Assembly (NCBI RefSeq): GCF_965277665.1
Contig: NZ_OZ255835.1
Location: forward strand, 1,674,001-1,738,000
Direction of reading: 5' to 3'
Length of the DNA stretch: 64,000 bases
Source: Lichenicoccus sp965277665
GTDB lineage: Bacteria; Pseudomonadota; Alphaproteobacteria; Acetobacterales; Acetobacteraceae
A program made the position numbers and the translations under genes. The notes beneath the pieces are model-generated. The model was not told the origin of the DNA, made no database searches, and saw only the letters and a program-made list of their open reading frames with translations. Shown here piece after piece: positions 41,956 through 51,037 of the stretch (position 1 is its first letter; every line of letters starts with the position of its first letter).

Positions 41956-44037
41956 ATGCCGTTGGCATCGGATATTTACACCGAGACCACCAGGACGACG
42001 ACTGGTCCGTATGCCGGGGACTACCTGTTCTCGACCCTGACGGACTGGTCCGGCGGTGCGGCGCCGAACAGCTCCACGACGGCCGTGACCCTGAACCTGC
42101 TGTCGGGCAGCACCATTGCGGTGGACGATGCCGCCGTCATGGGCACGCTGACCTATAACAATGGCGGCAGCCCGAGTACGCTGCTGATCGGCGGCTCCCT
42201 GACCGCCACCACGCTCGCGACCCTGGCCGCCAACGTCACCACGACGGTCGCCGCCGGTGGCAGCCTGGACTTTACCGGGGCCACGACCGAATTCGGCCTC
42301 ACCAACACGGTCAATGTCAGCGGCACCCTGACCGCCAGTGCGCTCAGTTTCGCGACCCAGACCGGCACCGCCTCCAACATCACGGTGAATAGCGGCGGCA
42401 CGCTGACCGCTGCCAGCCTCGACCTGAGTGGCGTTGCCGGCACCACCATCCAGGCCGGCGGCAGTCTCGTCGAGACCGGCATCCTGACCTTGAACGGCGA
42501 TACTCTCAGCATTGCCGGAACGGCGAACATCGGAACGCTTGAACTCAAGAGCGGCAGCCTTGCCATCACCGGCCAGACCAAGATCGCCTATAGCGGGACC
42601 GACATCTTCGCCATCAACAAAGGCGGCAGTCTCGAAATAACCGGCGCCATCAACAGCCTTACCGCCAATGACGGGCCGAGCACCTTCAACATCGATGGCG
42701 GCACGGTGAAGCTGGACGCCACCGTGTCGCTGGCGAACGCGCTCGCTGCCACCTTCAATTTCGGGTCCAGCGTGACCTACGGAGGCGGATCGTTCTGGCT
42801 CGGCAACGCCGCCATCACCGGTACCGGCACGGCTAGCACGTTCGGCTACGCGATCACCGGCGTCATGGCCGGGGACAGCTTCGAGGTCGGCACCCAGAAA
42901 TACACCTCCGCGAGCTATGCCGGCCATGTTCTCACCCTCACCGGCCCAGGCCAGACATTGACGCTCGGCAACGTCACCGGCACCGCCCTGACGAGCGCCT
43001 CGTTCAGCCTGAGCACGGCGGCCGACGGCGGCACGACGGTGACCGTGAGCTGCTTCTTGGCCGGCACCCGCATCGAGACCAGGCGCGGCGAGATCGCCAT
43101 CGAGGCGCTGGCCGAGGGCGACGAGGTGGTGACGCTCGAAGCGGGGATGCGCGGGTCCTCGCGCGTGCGGTGGTTGGGGCACAGCGTCATCGACGCCGCC
43201 GTCGGCGGCGAGCAGGCGGCGCCGATCCGCATACGCGCGCACGCCTTCGCCCCCGACCAGCCACGGCGCGACCTGCTGGTGACGCCGGAGCACTGCATCC
43301 TGGTCGAAGGCGGCCTGATCCCGGCCCGCATGCTGGTGAACGGCGCCAGCATCCTGCGCGAGCCGGGTCTCGGACGCTACGAGGTGCATCATGTCGAGTG
43401 CGAGCGGCATGTCATCCTGTTCGCCGACGGTCTCACCACCGAGAGCTATCTCGATACCGGGACCAGCGGCAACTTCGGCACCCAAGACCGCGCCGCCGCC
43501 GACTGGACGGCCGACGCCGCGGCACCCCTGACCACCGCGCGCGCGATCGTCGAGCCGATCTGGCGCCGGCTGTGCGAACGCGCCGGCGCCGCGTCGCCGG
43601 TGCGCGCGGTCGACCACGCCGATGATCCGGACCTGCGCCTGCGCCTGCAGGACGGCAGCGTCGTGCGCGCGCGCAACCGACGCGGGCCGCGGCACTTCTT
43701 CGTGCTGCCGGCCGGCACCGCCTCGACCACGCTGCTGTCACGATCCGGGGTGCCCGCCGAGATCGAGGGGCCGTTCGTCGATGACCGCCGCCAGCTCGGC
43801 GTGCAGGTCACCCGCGCCCTGCTCTGGACCGGACTTGCGACGCAGAGCCTGCCGCTCGCCGATGGCAGGCGGCGTGGCTGGCACGCCAGCGAGACGGCCG
43901 CCACGGCGCGCTGGACCGACGGGCAGGCGGAGCTTGGGCTGCCGGCGATCTTGCAGCGACCGGCGATCCTGGAGATCGAACTCGCCGGCATCGCGTTTTA
44001 TGCGCCGCATCACCACGCATCGCGCCCTGCTGCTTGA
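41956..44037 (+). CDS. Hint-domain (Hedgehog/intein-like) protein with beta-repeat passenger
   Basis: This 693-residue protein has two parts. Residues 1-365 are rich in Thr, Gly, Ser and Ala with few charges, in a repeating GGSLxxTGxxT style typical of secreted beta-helix passengers. The Hint domain starts at Cys366 (CFLAGTRIETRRGEIAIEAL), includes TPEHC (Thr443, His446) and DGLTTESYLDTG near residue 500, then a 190-residue tail. In Hint domains the first Cys drives self-cleavage at its own N-terminal side; here that would release the passenger. No signal peptide is evident at the N-terminus. The ATG at 41956 is preferred over a TTG at 41929. Confidence 0.85.
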   Translation: MPLASDIYTETTRTTTGPYAGDYLFSTLTDWSGGAAPNSSTTAVTLNLLSGSTIAVDDAAVMGTLTYNNGGSPSTLLIGGSLTATTLATLAANVTTTVAAGGSLDFTGATTEFGLTNTVNVSGTLTASALSFATQTGTASNITVNSGGTLTAASLDLSGVAGTTIQAGGSLVETGILTLNGDTLSIAGTANIGTLELKSGSLAITGQTKIAYSGTDIFAINKGGSLEITGAINSLTANDGPSTFNIDGGTVKLDATVSLANALAATFNFGSSVTYGGGSFWLGNAAITGTGTASTFGYAITGVMAGDSFEVGTQKYTSASYAGHVLTLTGPGQTLTLGNVTGTALTSASFSLSTAADGGTTVTVSCFLAGTRIETRRGEIAIEALAEGDEVVTLEAGMRGSSRVRWLGHSVIDAAVGGEQAAPIRIRAHAFAPDQPRRDLLVTPEHCILVEGGLIPARMLVNGASILREPGLGRYEVHHVECERHVILFADGLTTESYLDTGTSGNFGTQDRAAADWTADAAAPLTTARAIVEPIWRRLCERAGAASPVRAVDHADDPDLRLRLQDGSVVRARNRRGPRHFFVLPAGTASTTLLSRSGVPAEIEGPFVDDRRQLGVQVTRALLWTGLATQSLPLADGRRRGWHASETAATARWTDGQAELGLPAILQRPAILEIELAGIAFYAPHHHASRPAA

Positions 44038-44068
44038 CGTAGCACCCGCCCGGCCCCAGGGTCCGCCC

Positions 44069-44509
44069 GCCAGACGGCCGGACGGTCGCTGCCGCGCTCT
44101 GCGCCGCCCGCAAGGACGGCGCCAGGGTCGGTGGAGGAAAGTCCGGGCTCCACGAAGGAACGGTGCCGGCTAACGGCCGGCGGGGGCGACCCCAGGGAAA
44201 GTGCCACAGAGAACAGACCGCCTGCACGCCGACCCGGGCAACCGGGGCCGCCTGCAGGCAAGGGTGAAACGGTGCGGCAAGAGCGCACCGCGCTTCCGGC
44301 AACGGCGGCGGCAGGGCAAACCCCACCGGGAGCAAGACCGAATAGGGGCGGCGGGACCGGTTCGCGATCACGGTCGCGAACCGGCTCCGGAGGTCTTTCG
44401 CCTCGCCGCCCGGGTTGGTCGCGCGAGGCACGCAGCAATGCGTGTCCCAGAGGAATGACCGTCCCGCAGCTTCGGGTGCGGACAGAACCCGGCTTACAGG
44501 CCGTCTGGC
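44069..44509 (+). ncRNA. rnpB: RNase P RNA (type A)
   Basis: This is the catalytic RNA of RNase P, which trims tRNA 5' ends. The closing helix P1 pairs GCCAGACGGCC (44069-44079) with GGCCGTCTGGC (44499-44509). Conserved core segments are visible in order: GAGGAAAGTCCGGGCTCCA, AGGGTGAAACGGTGCGG, GACCGAATAGGG, AGAGGAATGACCGTC and ACAGAACCCGGCTTACAGG. Length (about 441 nt) fits the alphaproteobacterial type. Ends are set from the P1 pairing. Confidence 0.93.
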
Positions 44510-44908
44510 ACCTTTTCCAACGCCCCCCGCCTGTTCGAAGACAGTCTGGGTTCTCCTTACGGCGTCGATTCGACTAGGCGCGGTTCACACATGCGGCACA
44601 GACCGCCGCATAACCAGAACGATTCAAGAACAGACATCTCGTTTTATAGCGGTTCCGCAACAGTTGGACGCCCAACCTGCTGTTCTTCCGACACCCACGC
44701 AAAACCGCACAAGTCGTGGAAAGAACATGCTTTCTTGTTTGACCGCCCATGTTGGCCCATGATATCCCAAGGATGCCCACGATACAGAGCGTTTCAGCGA
44801 ATGCTCGGACCGGATGCGCCGGTTCGCGGGAATTCGCGAAATGCAGCGTCCGTGGGCAGGAGCTGCGCCGCATGACGGGCGCGGGGTGTCAGGGGGGCGT
44901 CGCACAGT
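44510..44908. other. Intergenic region between rnpB and mraZ
   Basis: This 399-bp gap has no believable gene; small frames on both strands overlap and lack recognisable features. Its first half is AT-richer than average. The second half carries the MraZ operator with an overlapping promoter-like TTGACC, leaving a long mraZ leader of about 130 bp. Confidence 0.6.
44739..44779 (+). promoter_or_regulatory. MraZ operator: four TGGGN boxes at 10-bp period, overlapping a promoter
   Basis: On the minus strand four TGGGN pentamers lie exactly 10 bp apart with 5-bp spacers; on the plus strand they read GCCCA 44745-44749, GCCCA 44755-44759, TCCCA 44765-44769 and GCCCA 44775-44779. MraZ is known to bind repeats of this type upstream of its own gene. 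A TTGACC at 44739-44744 could be the -35 box, so the boxes would cover the core promoter and allow autorepression of the dcw cluster. Confidence 0.82.
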
Positions 44909-45442
44909 ATGAGCGTGTTCCTCGGCACCCACCAGAATCGCCTCGATGCCAAGGGCCGGGTTTCGGTGCCCGCCGGATTTCGCAACGCGCTGCGCGAGCG
45001 TGCCGCACGTCAGCAGGGGATTGCGATCGACGACGTGCCGGGCCCGGTGCAGATCGTTCTCCGCCCGTCGCACAAGCATCCCTGCATAGAGGCCTGGCCG
45101 CCCGCAGCATTCGCATCGCTCGCGAGCCCGCTCGACCAGCTCGACATGTTCTCGGAAGACCATGACGACCTCGCCGCTGCGATTTATGCGGATGCTTATC
45201 CTATCGATGCGGACAAGGAGGGGCGAATCATGCTTCCAGAGATCCTGTCCGCGCATGCGGGATTGATCGATTCGGTCGCATTCATGGGGCTAGGCCACAT
45301 CTTCCAGATCTGGGAACCGAAAGCGGCCGAGGCCCGGCGCAACGAGGCCCGCGTGCGGGCACGGGCGGTCAGCCTGCCGGGCGCGCGCGCCGGGGGGGCC
45401 GGCCAGTCGTCGAGAGATCAGTCGTCGAGAGATCAGTCGTGA
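44909..45442 (+). CDS. mraZ: Transcriptional regulator MraZ
   Basis: This first gene of the dcw cluster encodes a ring-forming DNA-binding protein with two SpoVT/AbrB-like halves, each with its signature: LDAKGRVSVPAGFR near residue 12 and ADKEGRIMLPEIL near residue 100. At 177 residues it is longer than the usual 145-155 because of an Arg/Ala-rich tail ending in a repeated SSRDQ. The operator upstream fits autoregulation. Its stop overlaps the rsmH GTG start. Confidence 0.95.
   Translation: MSVFLGTHQNRLDAKGRVSVPAGFRNALRERAARQQGIAIDDVPGPVQIVLRPSHKHPCIEAWPPAAFASLASPLDQLDMFSEDHDDLAAAIYADAYPIDADKEGRIMLPEILSAHAGLIDSVAFMGLGHIFQIWEPKAAEARRNEARVRARAVSLPGARAGGAGQSSRDQSSRDQS
45404..45433 (+). repeat. 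15-bp tandem repeat at the mraZ 3' end
   Basis: Two exact copies of CAGTCGTCGAGAGAT (45404-45418, 45419-45433) are followed by a partial copy that runs into the stop. The unit is a multiple of three, so it adds SSRDQ residues to MraZ without disturbing the overlap with rsmH. Confidence 0.8.
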
Positions 45443-46506
45443 ACGCGCGCCGGACTCGCCCTCGGACGGCAAAATCGTTGGCCCGGACTGCAGGAAACGC
45501 CGCCGGCCATGCGCCGGTGATGCTGCCCGAGGTCATCGGGATGCTCAGGCCGCGCGATGGCGGCGTCTATCTCGACGGCACCTTCGGCGGCGGCGGCTAC
45601 GCGCGCGGCATCCTGGCGGCAGCACATTGCACCCTGTGGGCGATCGATCGCGACCCGCAGGCGATCGAGCGCGGCGCCGCAATCATGCATGAGGTCGCGC
45701 TGCACGATGGCGACCGGGCGGCCCGCCTGCATCTGATCGAAGGCAGTTTCGGCAGCATGATGGCGCTGCTGGCCGAGTGCCGGGTGCATCAGCTCGATGG
45801 CGTGGTGCTCGATCTCGGCGTGTCGTCGTTCCAGCTCGACGATCCCGGGCGCGGCTTCTCGTTCCGCGCCGACGGACCGCTCGACATGCGCATGAGCCGC
45901 CACGGCGAGACCGCCGCCGACCTGATCCGCACCCTGCCGGAAGCAGACCTTGCCGACACGCTCTACGCTCTTGGCGAGGAACGGCTGTCCCGCCGCGTGG
46001 CACGCGCCATCGTGACAGCCCGGGCCGAGGCGCCGATCGAGACCACGCTGCAGCTCGCCGCCATCATCCGCGCGGTGGTGCCGCCGGATCGCTCCGGTCG
46101 CCTGGACCCGGCGACCCGCTCGTTCCAGGCCCTGCGCCTGCGCGTCAATGACGAGCTCGGCGAGATCCAGCGCGGCCTCGCCCAGGCCGCCGAGCTGCTG
46201 GCGCCGGGCGGCCGGCTGGTCGTGGTCGCGTTCCATTCGCTCGAGGACCGCATCGTCAAGCGCTTCATGATCGAGGCCGCCGGCCGCCTGCCGCTGCCAT
46301 CGCGGCACGACCCGCGGGGACTCGGTGGGCACCTCGCACCGCCCCGCTACCGGCTCCTCGCCAACCGGGCCGCTCGTCCCGGCGAGCAGGAGGAAGGCCG
46401 CAATCCGCGCGCCCGCAGCGCCAGGCTGCGCGGGCTCGAACGCCTCGACAGCGCCTCGACCATACCGTCCGCACCACCGACCCTGCCGGCAGGAAGCCCC
46501 GCATGA
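45439..46506 (+). CDS. rsmH: 16S rRNA (cytosine-1402-N4)-methyltransferase
   Basis: This 355-residue SAM-dependent methyltransferase modifies C1402 of 16S rRNA at the ribosomal P site. The family's opening HAPVMLPEVI and SAM-binding DGTFGGGGYARGIL, the helix-loop DLGVSSFQLDDPGRGFSF and the late motif VVVAFHSLEDRIVKRFM are present. It begins at a GTG within the mraZ stop. A basic 25-residue leader precedes the conserved start. Its stop overlaps ftsL (ATGA). Confidence 0.96.
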   Translation: MNARRTRPRTAKSLARTAGNAAGHAPVMLPEVIGMLRPRDGGVYLDGTFGGGGYARGILAAAHCTLWAIDRDPQAIERGAAIMHEVALHDGDRAARLHLIEGSFGSMMALLAECRVHQLDGVVLDLGVSSFQLDDPGRGFSFRADGPLDMRMSRHGETAADLIRTLPEADLADTLYALGEERLSRRVARAIVTARAEAPIETTLQLAAIIRAVVPPDRSGRLDPATRSFQALRLRVNDELGEIQRGLAQAAELLAPGGRLVVVAFHSLEDRIVKRFMIEAAGRLPLPSRHDPRGLGGHLAPPRYRLLANRAARPGEQEEGRNPRARSARLRGLERLDSASTIPSAPPTLPAGSPA

Positions 46507-47354
46507 TCCGTCCCCTGACCTTTTTCTGTGTCGTGCTCGCCGGCACCTCCGGCCTGTACGTGTACACCGAGAAGCACCAGACCACGGTGCTCGACCAGAA
46601 GATCTCCAAGGTCGTGCAGGAGACCCAGCAGATCCGCGAGCGCACCTCGATGCTGCGCGCGGAGTGGGCGCTGCTGAACCAGCCGGACCGGCTGCAGTCG
46701 CTGGCGCAGCGCTTCCTGCCGCAATTGCATCCGCTGGACCCGACGCAGTTCGTCCAGCTCGCCGCCGTCGAGCATCGCCTGCCCGACGAGGCCCCGCCGG
46801 TGGCCGCCGCCGCGGTCCAGCCCGCCGAGCTTGCCCCGGTGCAGGTCATGGCGCGGGCCACGCTGGCGCCGGAACCCGACACCCTGTCCGATGCGCCGCG
46901 TGCGCCCGAGGTCCGGACCGCCGACAGCGCGGCCGCCGGGGACGCGGCGGCCGACGCGCGCGCCGTGCAGGAGCCGGTGTCGCACGCGCCGCTCTACGCC
47001 GCCGCGACGCCGGCCCAGCCGCATCGCACGGTCACGCACCTGCGCACGCAGCACCCGGTGGTGCTGGCGGCGACGCAGCCGGCGCGTCCGGCAGCGCGCA
47101 CGACCGCACGCCCGACCCGGACCGCGCCCCTGGTGCAGATGGCGGAGTATTCGCCACCGCCGCTGCGCCGCCTGATCCCGAACGCCGGCATGACCCATCC
47201 GGCGCCGCTGCCGATCGCGGCCTGGCGCCCGGCCCAGCGCTACGCCTCGGCCCAGGTTCCCGCCTACCAGGCCTCCAGCTACGGCATCGGCTCGTCGCTC
47301 GGCTTCTCGCACGCGGCCCTGCCGCCGCCGGTGCCGGTGCAGGACGGCAACTAG
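46503..47354 (+). CDS. ftsL: FtsL-like cell-division protein with long C-terminal extension
   Basis: The first 75 residues are a typical FtsL: one transmembrane helix (LTFFCVVLAGTSGLYVYTEK) and a short coiled coil (LDQKISKVVQETQQIRERTS). It ends in a conserved-looking RLQSLAQRFLPQL that bridges FtsB, FtsQ and FtsW-FtsI. About 200 residues of Ala/Pro/Arg-rich, probably disordered periplasmic sequence follow, more than doubling the usual length of about 110. Assignment rests on position between rsmH and ftsI and on this topology. Confidence 0.85.
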   Translation: MIRPLTFFCVVLAGTSGLYVYTEKHQTTVLDQKISKVVQETQQIRERTSMLRAEWALLNQPDRLQSLAQRFLPQLHPLDPTQFVQLAAVEHRLPDEAPPVAAAAVQPAELAPVQVMARATLAPEPDTLSDAPRAPEVRTADSAAAGDAAADARAVQEPVSHAPLYAAATPAQPHRTVTHLRTQHPVVLAATQPARPAARTTARPTRTAPLVQMAEYSPPPLRRLIPNAGMTHPAPLPIAAWRPAQRYASAQVPAYQASSYGIGSSLGFSHAALPPPVPVQDGN

Positions 47355-47415
47355 GCATGGTTCCGACCGAGACCCGCCCCCTGCGCAAGACCGGCCCCCT
47401 GCACAAGACCGAGAC

Positions 47416-49518
47416 GTGACCGAGGCAACGCCCCCGCCTGGCGGCGAGACCGTCGTCCGCGTGACCCAGGGCGATCTTGCGCACCGCGCGCTGATGGAGC
47501 GCATGCGCGTGCGCCTGCTCAGCGTCGCCGGCGGCTTCGGCGTGCTGTTCGGCGCGGTCGGGCTCAAGCTGACGCTGGCCACGGTGCTGCATCCGATGGC
47601 GCCGGCCCCTCGGCAGATCGCGCCGCAGGTACCGAAGCTGCCGACCACCGGCGCCGACCCCAAGGGGCTGATGGCGGACGATCTCAGCCTGTCGCATGTC
47701 AAGCGCGCCACCATCACCGACCGCAACGGCCAGATCCTGGCGATCTCGCTGCCGATGGCCACCGTGTTCGCCAATCCGCTCGAGCTGATGGACCCGAGGG
47801 AGGCGGCTGCGAAGCTCCGCGCGATCCTGCCGGCGCTCGATGTCGACGACGTCGTGCGGCGGCTCTCCGAGAAGAAGCAGTTCGTCTATATCGCCCGCGA
47901 GATCCCGCCGGACCAGGAGATCGCGATCAACGATCTCGGCATTCCCGGCATCTATTTCCAGCCCGGCGAGAAGCGGCGCTATCCGCTCGGCCGCACCGCG
48001 GCGCAGATCATGGGCGCGGTCGATGTCGACGATCACGGCGTCGCCGGCGTCGAGCGCTATTTCGACCGCCGCCTGACCGGCGACGCCACGCCGCTGCGGC
48101 TCTCGCTCGATGTGCGGGTGCAGGCGGTGGTGCGCGACGAACTGGCCGCCGCCCGCGCCGAGTTCCAGGCGATCGGCGCCTGCGCCATCGTGATGGACGT
48201 GCGCACCGGCGAGGTCATCGCCATGGTCAGCCTGCCGGACTACGATTCCAACCTGTTCAGCCACGCCACCGACGACCAACGCTTCAACCGCGCGGTCACC
48301 GGCATGTACGAGCCCGGCTCCACCTTCAAGCTGCAGACCGCGGCGATGGCGCTGCAGGACGATGTGGCGCATGTCTGGGACCGCTTCTCGACGATCCCGA
48401 TCCATGTCGGCCGCTACACCATCTCCGACATGAAGACCGACCATTTCGCGCCCTGGCTGTCGATGCCCGAGGTGATGGCGTATTCGTCCAATCCGGCGGC
48501 GGCCCATATCGCGCTCGATGTCGGTGCCAAGCGCCAGCAGGACTGGCTGCGCCGCATGGGCTTCTTCTCGCGCGTGCCGATCGAGCTGCCCGAGGCCGGC
48601 CACCCGATCATCCCGGGCCTGGCGCGCTGGGGGCAGTCGACGGTGATGACGGTGGGCTTCGGCCATGGCGTCGCCGAGCCGCCGCTGGCGATCGTGCGCG
48701 GCACCGCGGCGGCGGCGAATGGCGGCGTGCTGGTCACGCCGACCCTGCAGGCGCGTCCCGAGCCGGAGCGCCAGGCCGGCAGCCAGGCTGGCGGCATGTT
48801 CTCCACCAACGGGGCTGCCAACCTGCAGGATGTCTCGGCAAACCTGCCGGTGAGCGACGGTCCTCCCGCTGCCGGCGAGATTGCGTCCGACGACAATGCC
48901 GATGTGGTCGGCGGCGACGCCGAGATCGTGCCCGAGGGGCCGAAGCTGCTGTCGGACGCGAACTCGCTGCTGCTGCGCAAGATGCTGCGCCTGGTGGTCA
49001 CCAAGGGGATCGGCAAGAGCGCCGAGGTGCCTGGCTACTTCGTCGGCGGCAAGACCGGCACCGCCGAGAAGATCGGCCCGCACGGCGGCTACCTCAAGCA
49101 CATCAACGTCGCCGCCTTCACCGGCATCTTTCCGATGAACACGCCGCGCTTTGCGGTCTATGTCATGCTGGACAGTCCGAAGGCGACCAAGGCGACGCAT
49201 GGCTGGACCACCGCGTCGTGGAATGCGGCGCCCACGGTGTCGAAGATCGTGGCCCGCATCGGGCCGATGCTGGGCCTGTTCCCGAACACCGTCGACGCGG
49301 CGCGGATCGACGCGGAACTCGACATCCCGATGCAGCCGGCCGCCCCTGCGGGCGCCCGCGAGCTCGGCCCGGGCAACGATCCCGGCGACAGGCACGACGA
49401 GGAGCGCTCGCGCACGCACGAGGCGGCGCGCCATGCAACGAAGCCGGACCTCGACCGCCTGCGCCAGACGATCGCCTATCATGATGCGGCCCCGGAGAGT
49501 CGAGATGCGTCTCGATGA
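47416..49518 (+). CDS. ftsI: Septal peptidoglycan transpeptidase (penicillin-binding protein 3)
   Basis: This 700-residue class B PBP crosslinks septal peptidoglycan with FtsW. It has a cytoplasmic N-terminus, one transmembrane helix near residues 35-57, and a pedestal domain (KRATITDRNGQILAISLP). The transpeptidase domain contains Ser302-Thr-Phe-Lys305, Ser357-Ser-Asn359 and Lys546-Thr-Gly548. It starts at GTG, 61 bp after ftsL; a 20-codon frame just ahead overlaps this start. The acidic 60-residue tail is extra. The murE start lies inside its last codons. Confidence 0.95.
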   Translation: MTEATPPPGGETVVRVTQGDLAHRALMERMRVRLLSVAGGFGVLFGAVGLKLTLATVLHPMAPAPRQIAPQVPKLPTTGADPKGLMADDLSLSHVKRATITDRNGQILAISLPMATVFANPLELMDPREAAAKLRAILPALDVDDVVRRLSEKKQFVYIAREIPPDQEIAINDLGIPGIYFQPGEKRRYPLGRTAAQIMGAVDVDDHGVAGVERYFDRRLTGDATPLRLSLDVRVQAVVRDELAAARAEFQAIGACAIVMDVRTGEVIAMVSLPDYDSNLFSHATDDQRFNRAVTGMYEPGSTFKLQTAAMALQDDVAHVWDRFSTIPIHVGRYTISDMKTDHFAPWLSMPEVMAYSSNPAAAHIALDVGAKRQQDWLRRMGFFSRVPIELPEAGHPIIPGLARWGQSTVMTVGFGHGVAEPPLAIVRGTAAAANGGVLVTPTLQARPEPERQAGSQAGGMFSTNGAANLQDVSANLPVSDGPPAAGEIASDDNADVVGGDAEIVPEGPKLLSDANSLLLRKMLRLVVTKGIGKSAEVPGYFVGGKTGTAEKIGPHGGYLKHINVAAFTGIFPMNTPRFAVYVMLDSPKATKATHGWTTASWNAAPTVSKIVARIGPMLGLFPNTVDAARIDAELDIPMQPAAPAGARELGPGNDPGDRHDEERSRTHEAARHATKPDLDRLRQTIAYHDAAPESRDASR

Positions 49519-51037
49519 ACTGGCCGGTGGCGAGATCGGGTTATCGGTCCCACCCGGCACCGGCAGCACCGAGATAGCCGCCCTCACCCTGGACAGCCGG
49601 CAGGTCGGCGCCGGCACCCTGTTCGTTGCCGTGCCCGGCCGCAGCAGCGACGGACGGCGCTACATCGCCGACGCGGTCGCCGCCGGCGCCGCCGCCGTCC
49701 TGGCACCGACAGGCACCCTCTGGCCCGAAGGCGTGCCGCAGCGGCCGCTGCTGCTGGACAGCGAGCCGCGCTACACCGTGGCGCTGCTGGCCGCCCGCCT
49801 CGCAGGACCCCAGCCGGAGCGGATCGCGGCGATCACCGGCACCAACGGCAAGACCAGCACGGCGGAGTTCCTGCGCCAGCTCTGGACGCTGGACGGCGTG
49901 GCCGCGGCCAGCCTCGGCACGCTTGGCGTGATCGCGCCCCCCTCTAAACAGGCGGCGTCTCAACAGGGGGGCACGCCGCAGGTCACTGGTCCGTCCATGA
50001 CCACCCCGGACAGCATCGCGCTCGCCCGTATCCTGGCCGAGCTGCGCCAAGACGGCATCGGCGCGGTGGCGCTCGAGGCCTCCTCGCACGGGCTCGACCA
50101 GTACCGGCTCGACGGGGTGGCGATCACCGCCGCCGGCTTCTCCAACCTGACACGCGACCATCTCGACTATCACGGCACCCTGTCGGAGTACCGCCGCGCC
50201 AAGCTGCGCCTGTTCGACACGCTGCTGCCCGAGGGCGGCCTGGCCGTGGTCAATGCCGACATGGACGCGCAGACCCTGGAACGGCTCACCGCCATCGCCG
50301 GGACGCGCCGCCATCAGCAGCGGACCGTGGGCGAGCGCGGCACCGCCATCCGGCTGCTGCGCGCGACCCCGCAGGCGAACGGACAGGTCCTGGAGCTCGA
50401 AATCCACGGCCAGCGGCACGAAATCGCCCTCAATCTGCCGGGCCGCACCCAGGCCGACAACGTGCTGCTGGCACTGGCACTCGCCGATCCCGACGAGGCG
50501 TCGCTGACCCGCCTGCTGCCGCATGCGGCCGCCCTCGCCGGCGTGCGCGGCCGCATGGAGCTGGCCGCGACCCTGCCGAACGGAGCGGCGGCCTACGTCG
50601 ACTATGCGCATACGCCGGACGCGCTGGAGCGACTGCTGCACGGACTGCGACCGCACGCGGCCGGTGGCCATCTGGTGGTGGTGTTCGGCGCCGGCGGCGA
50701 TCGCGACCGCGGCAAAAGGCCGATGATGGGCGCGGTGGCGCAGCGGCTGGCGGATGTCGCCATCATCACCGATGACAATCCGCGCAGCGAGGCGCCGACC
50801 GCGATACGCGCCGAGATCATGGCCGCCTGCGGCAACGGCGTCGCGGTCGGCGGACGCGAGCGGGCGATCGCGGCGGCGCTGCAGGCGCTGCGCCCCGGCG
50901 ACGTGCTGGTGGTCGCCGGCAAGGGCCACGAGCAGGGCCAGACCATCGGCGACGAGACGCTGCCGTTCGACGATCGCGGGGTGATCCGCCGTCTGGCCGG
51001 CCTGTCGGAATCACCCGAGCCGGAGCGCACGCCGTGA
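49505..51037 (+). CDS. murE: UDP-MurNAc-L-Ala-D-Glu:meso-DAP ligase
   Basis: This ligase adds the third stem-peptide residue in the cytoplasm. The 510-residue protein has the Mur-ligase P-loop GTNGKTST near residue 112 and the substrate-selecting motif Asp424-Asn-Pro-Arg427 (DDNPRSE). In characterised enzymes DNPR marks meso-diaminopimelate specificity, so the wall is of the Gram-negative type. The ATG at 49505 overlaps ftsI by 14 bp; a long in-frame extension upstream is ignored. A short Gln/Ser insertion lies near residues 146-158. Confidence 0.95.
   Translation: MRLDELAGGEIGLSVPPGTGSTEIAALTLDSRQVGAGTLFVAVPGRSSDGRRYIADAVAAGAAAVLAPTGTLWPEGVPQRPLLLDSEPRYTVALLAARLAGPQPERIAAITGTNGKTSTAEFLRQLWTLDGVAAASLGTLGVIAPPSKQAASQQGGTPQVTGPSMTTPDSIALARILAELRQDGIGAVALEASSHGLDQYRLDGVAITAAGFSNLTRDHLDYHGTLSEYRRAKLRLFDTLLPEGGLAVVNADMDAQTLERLTAIAGTRRHQQRTVGERGTAIRLLRATPQANGQVLELEIHGQRHEIALNLPGRTQADNVLLALALADPDEASLTRLLPHAAALAGVRGRMELAATLPNGAAAYVDYAHTPDALERLLHGLRPHAAGGHLVVVFGAGGDRDRGKRPMMGAVAQRLADVAIITDDNPRSEAPTAIRAEIMAACGNGVAVGGRERAIAAALQALRPGDVLVVAGKGHEQGQTIGDETLPFDDRGVIRRLAGLSESPEPERTP

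Noticed and set aside
41903..42052. ACTGGTCCG occurring three times around the Hint gene start
   Set aside because: Two copies are within coding sequence and spacing is irregular; probably chance.
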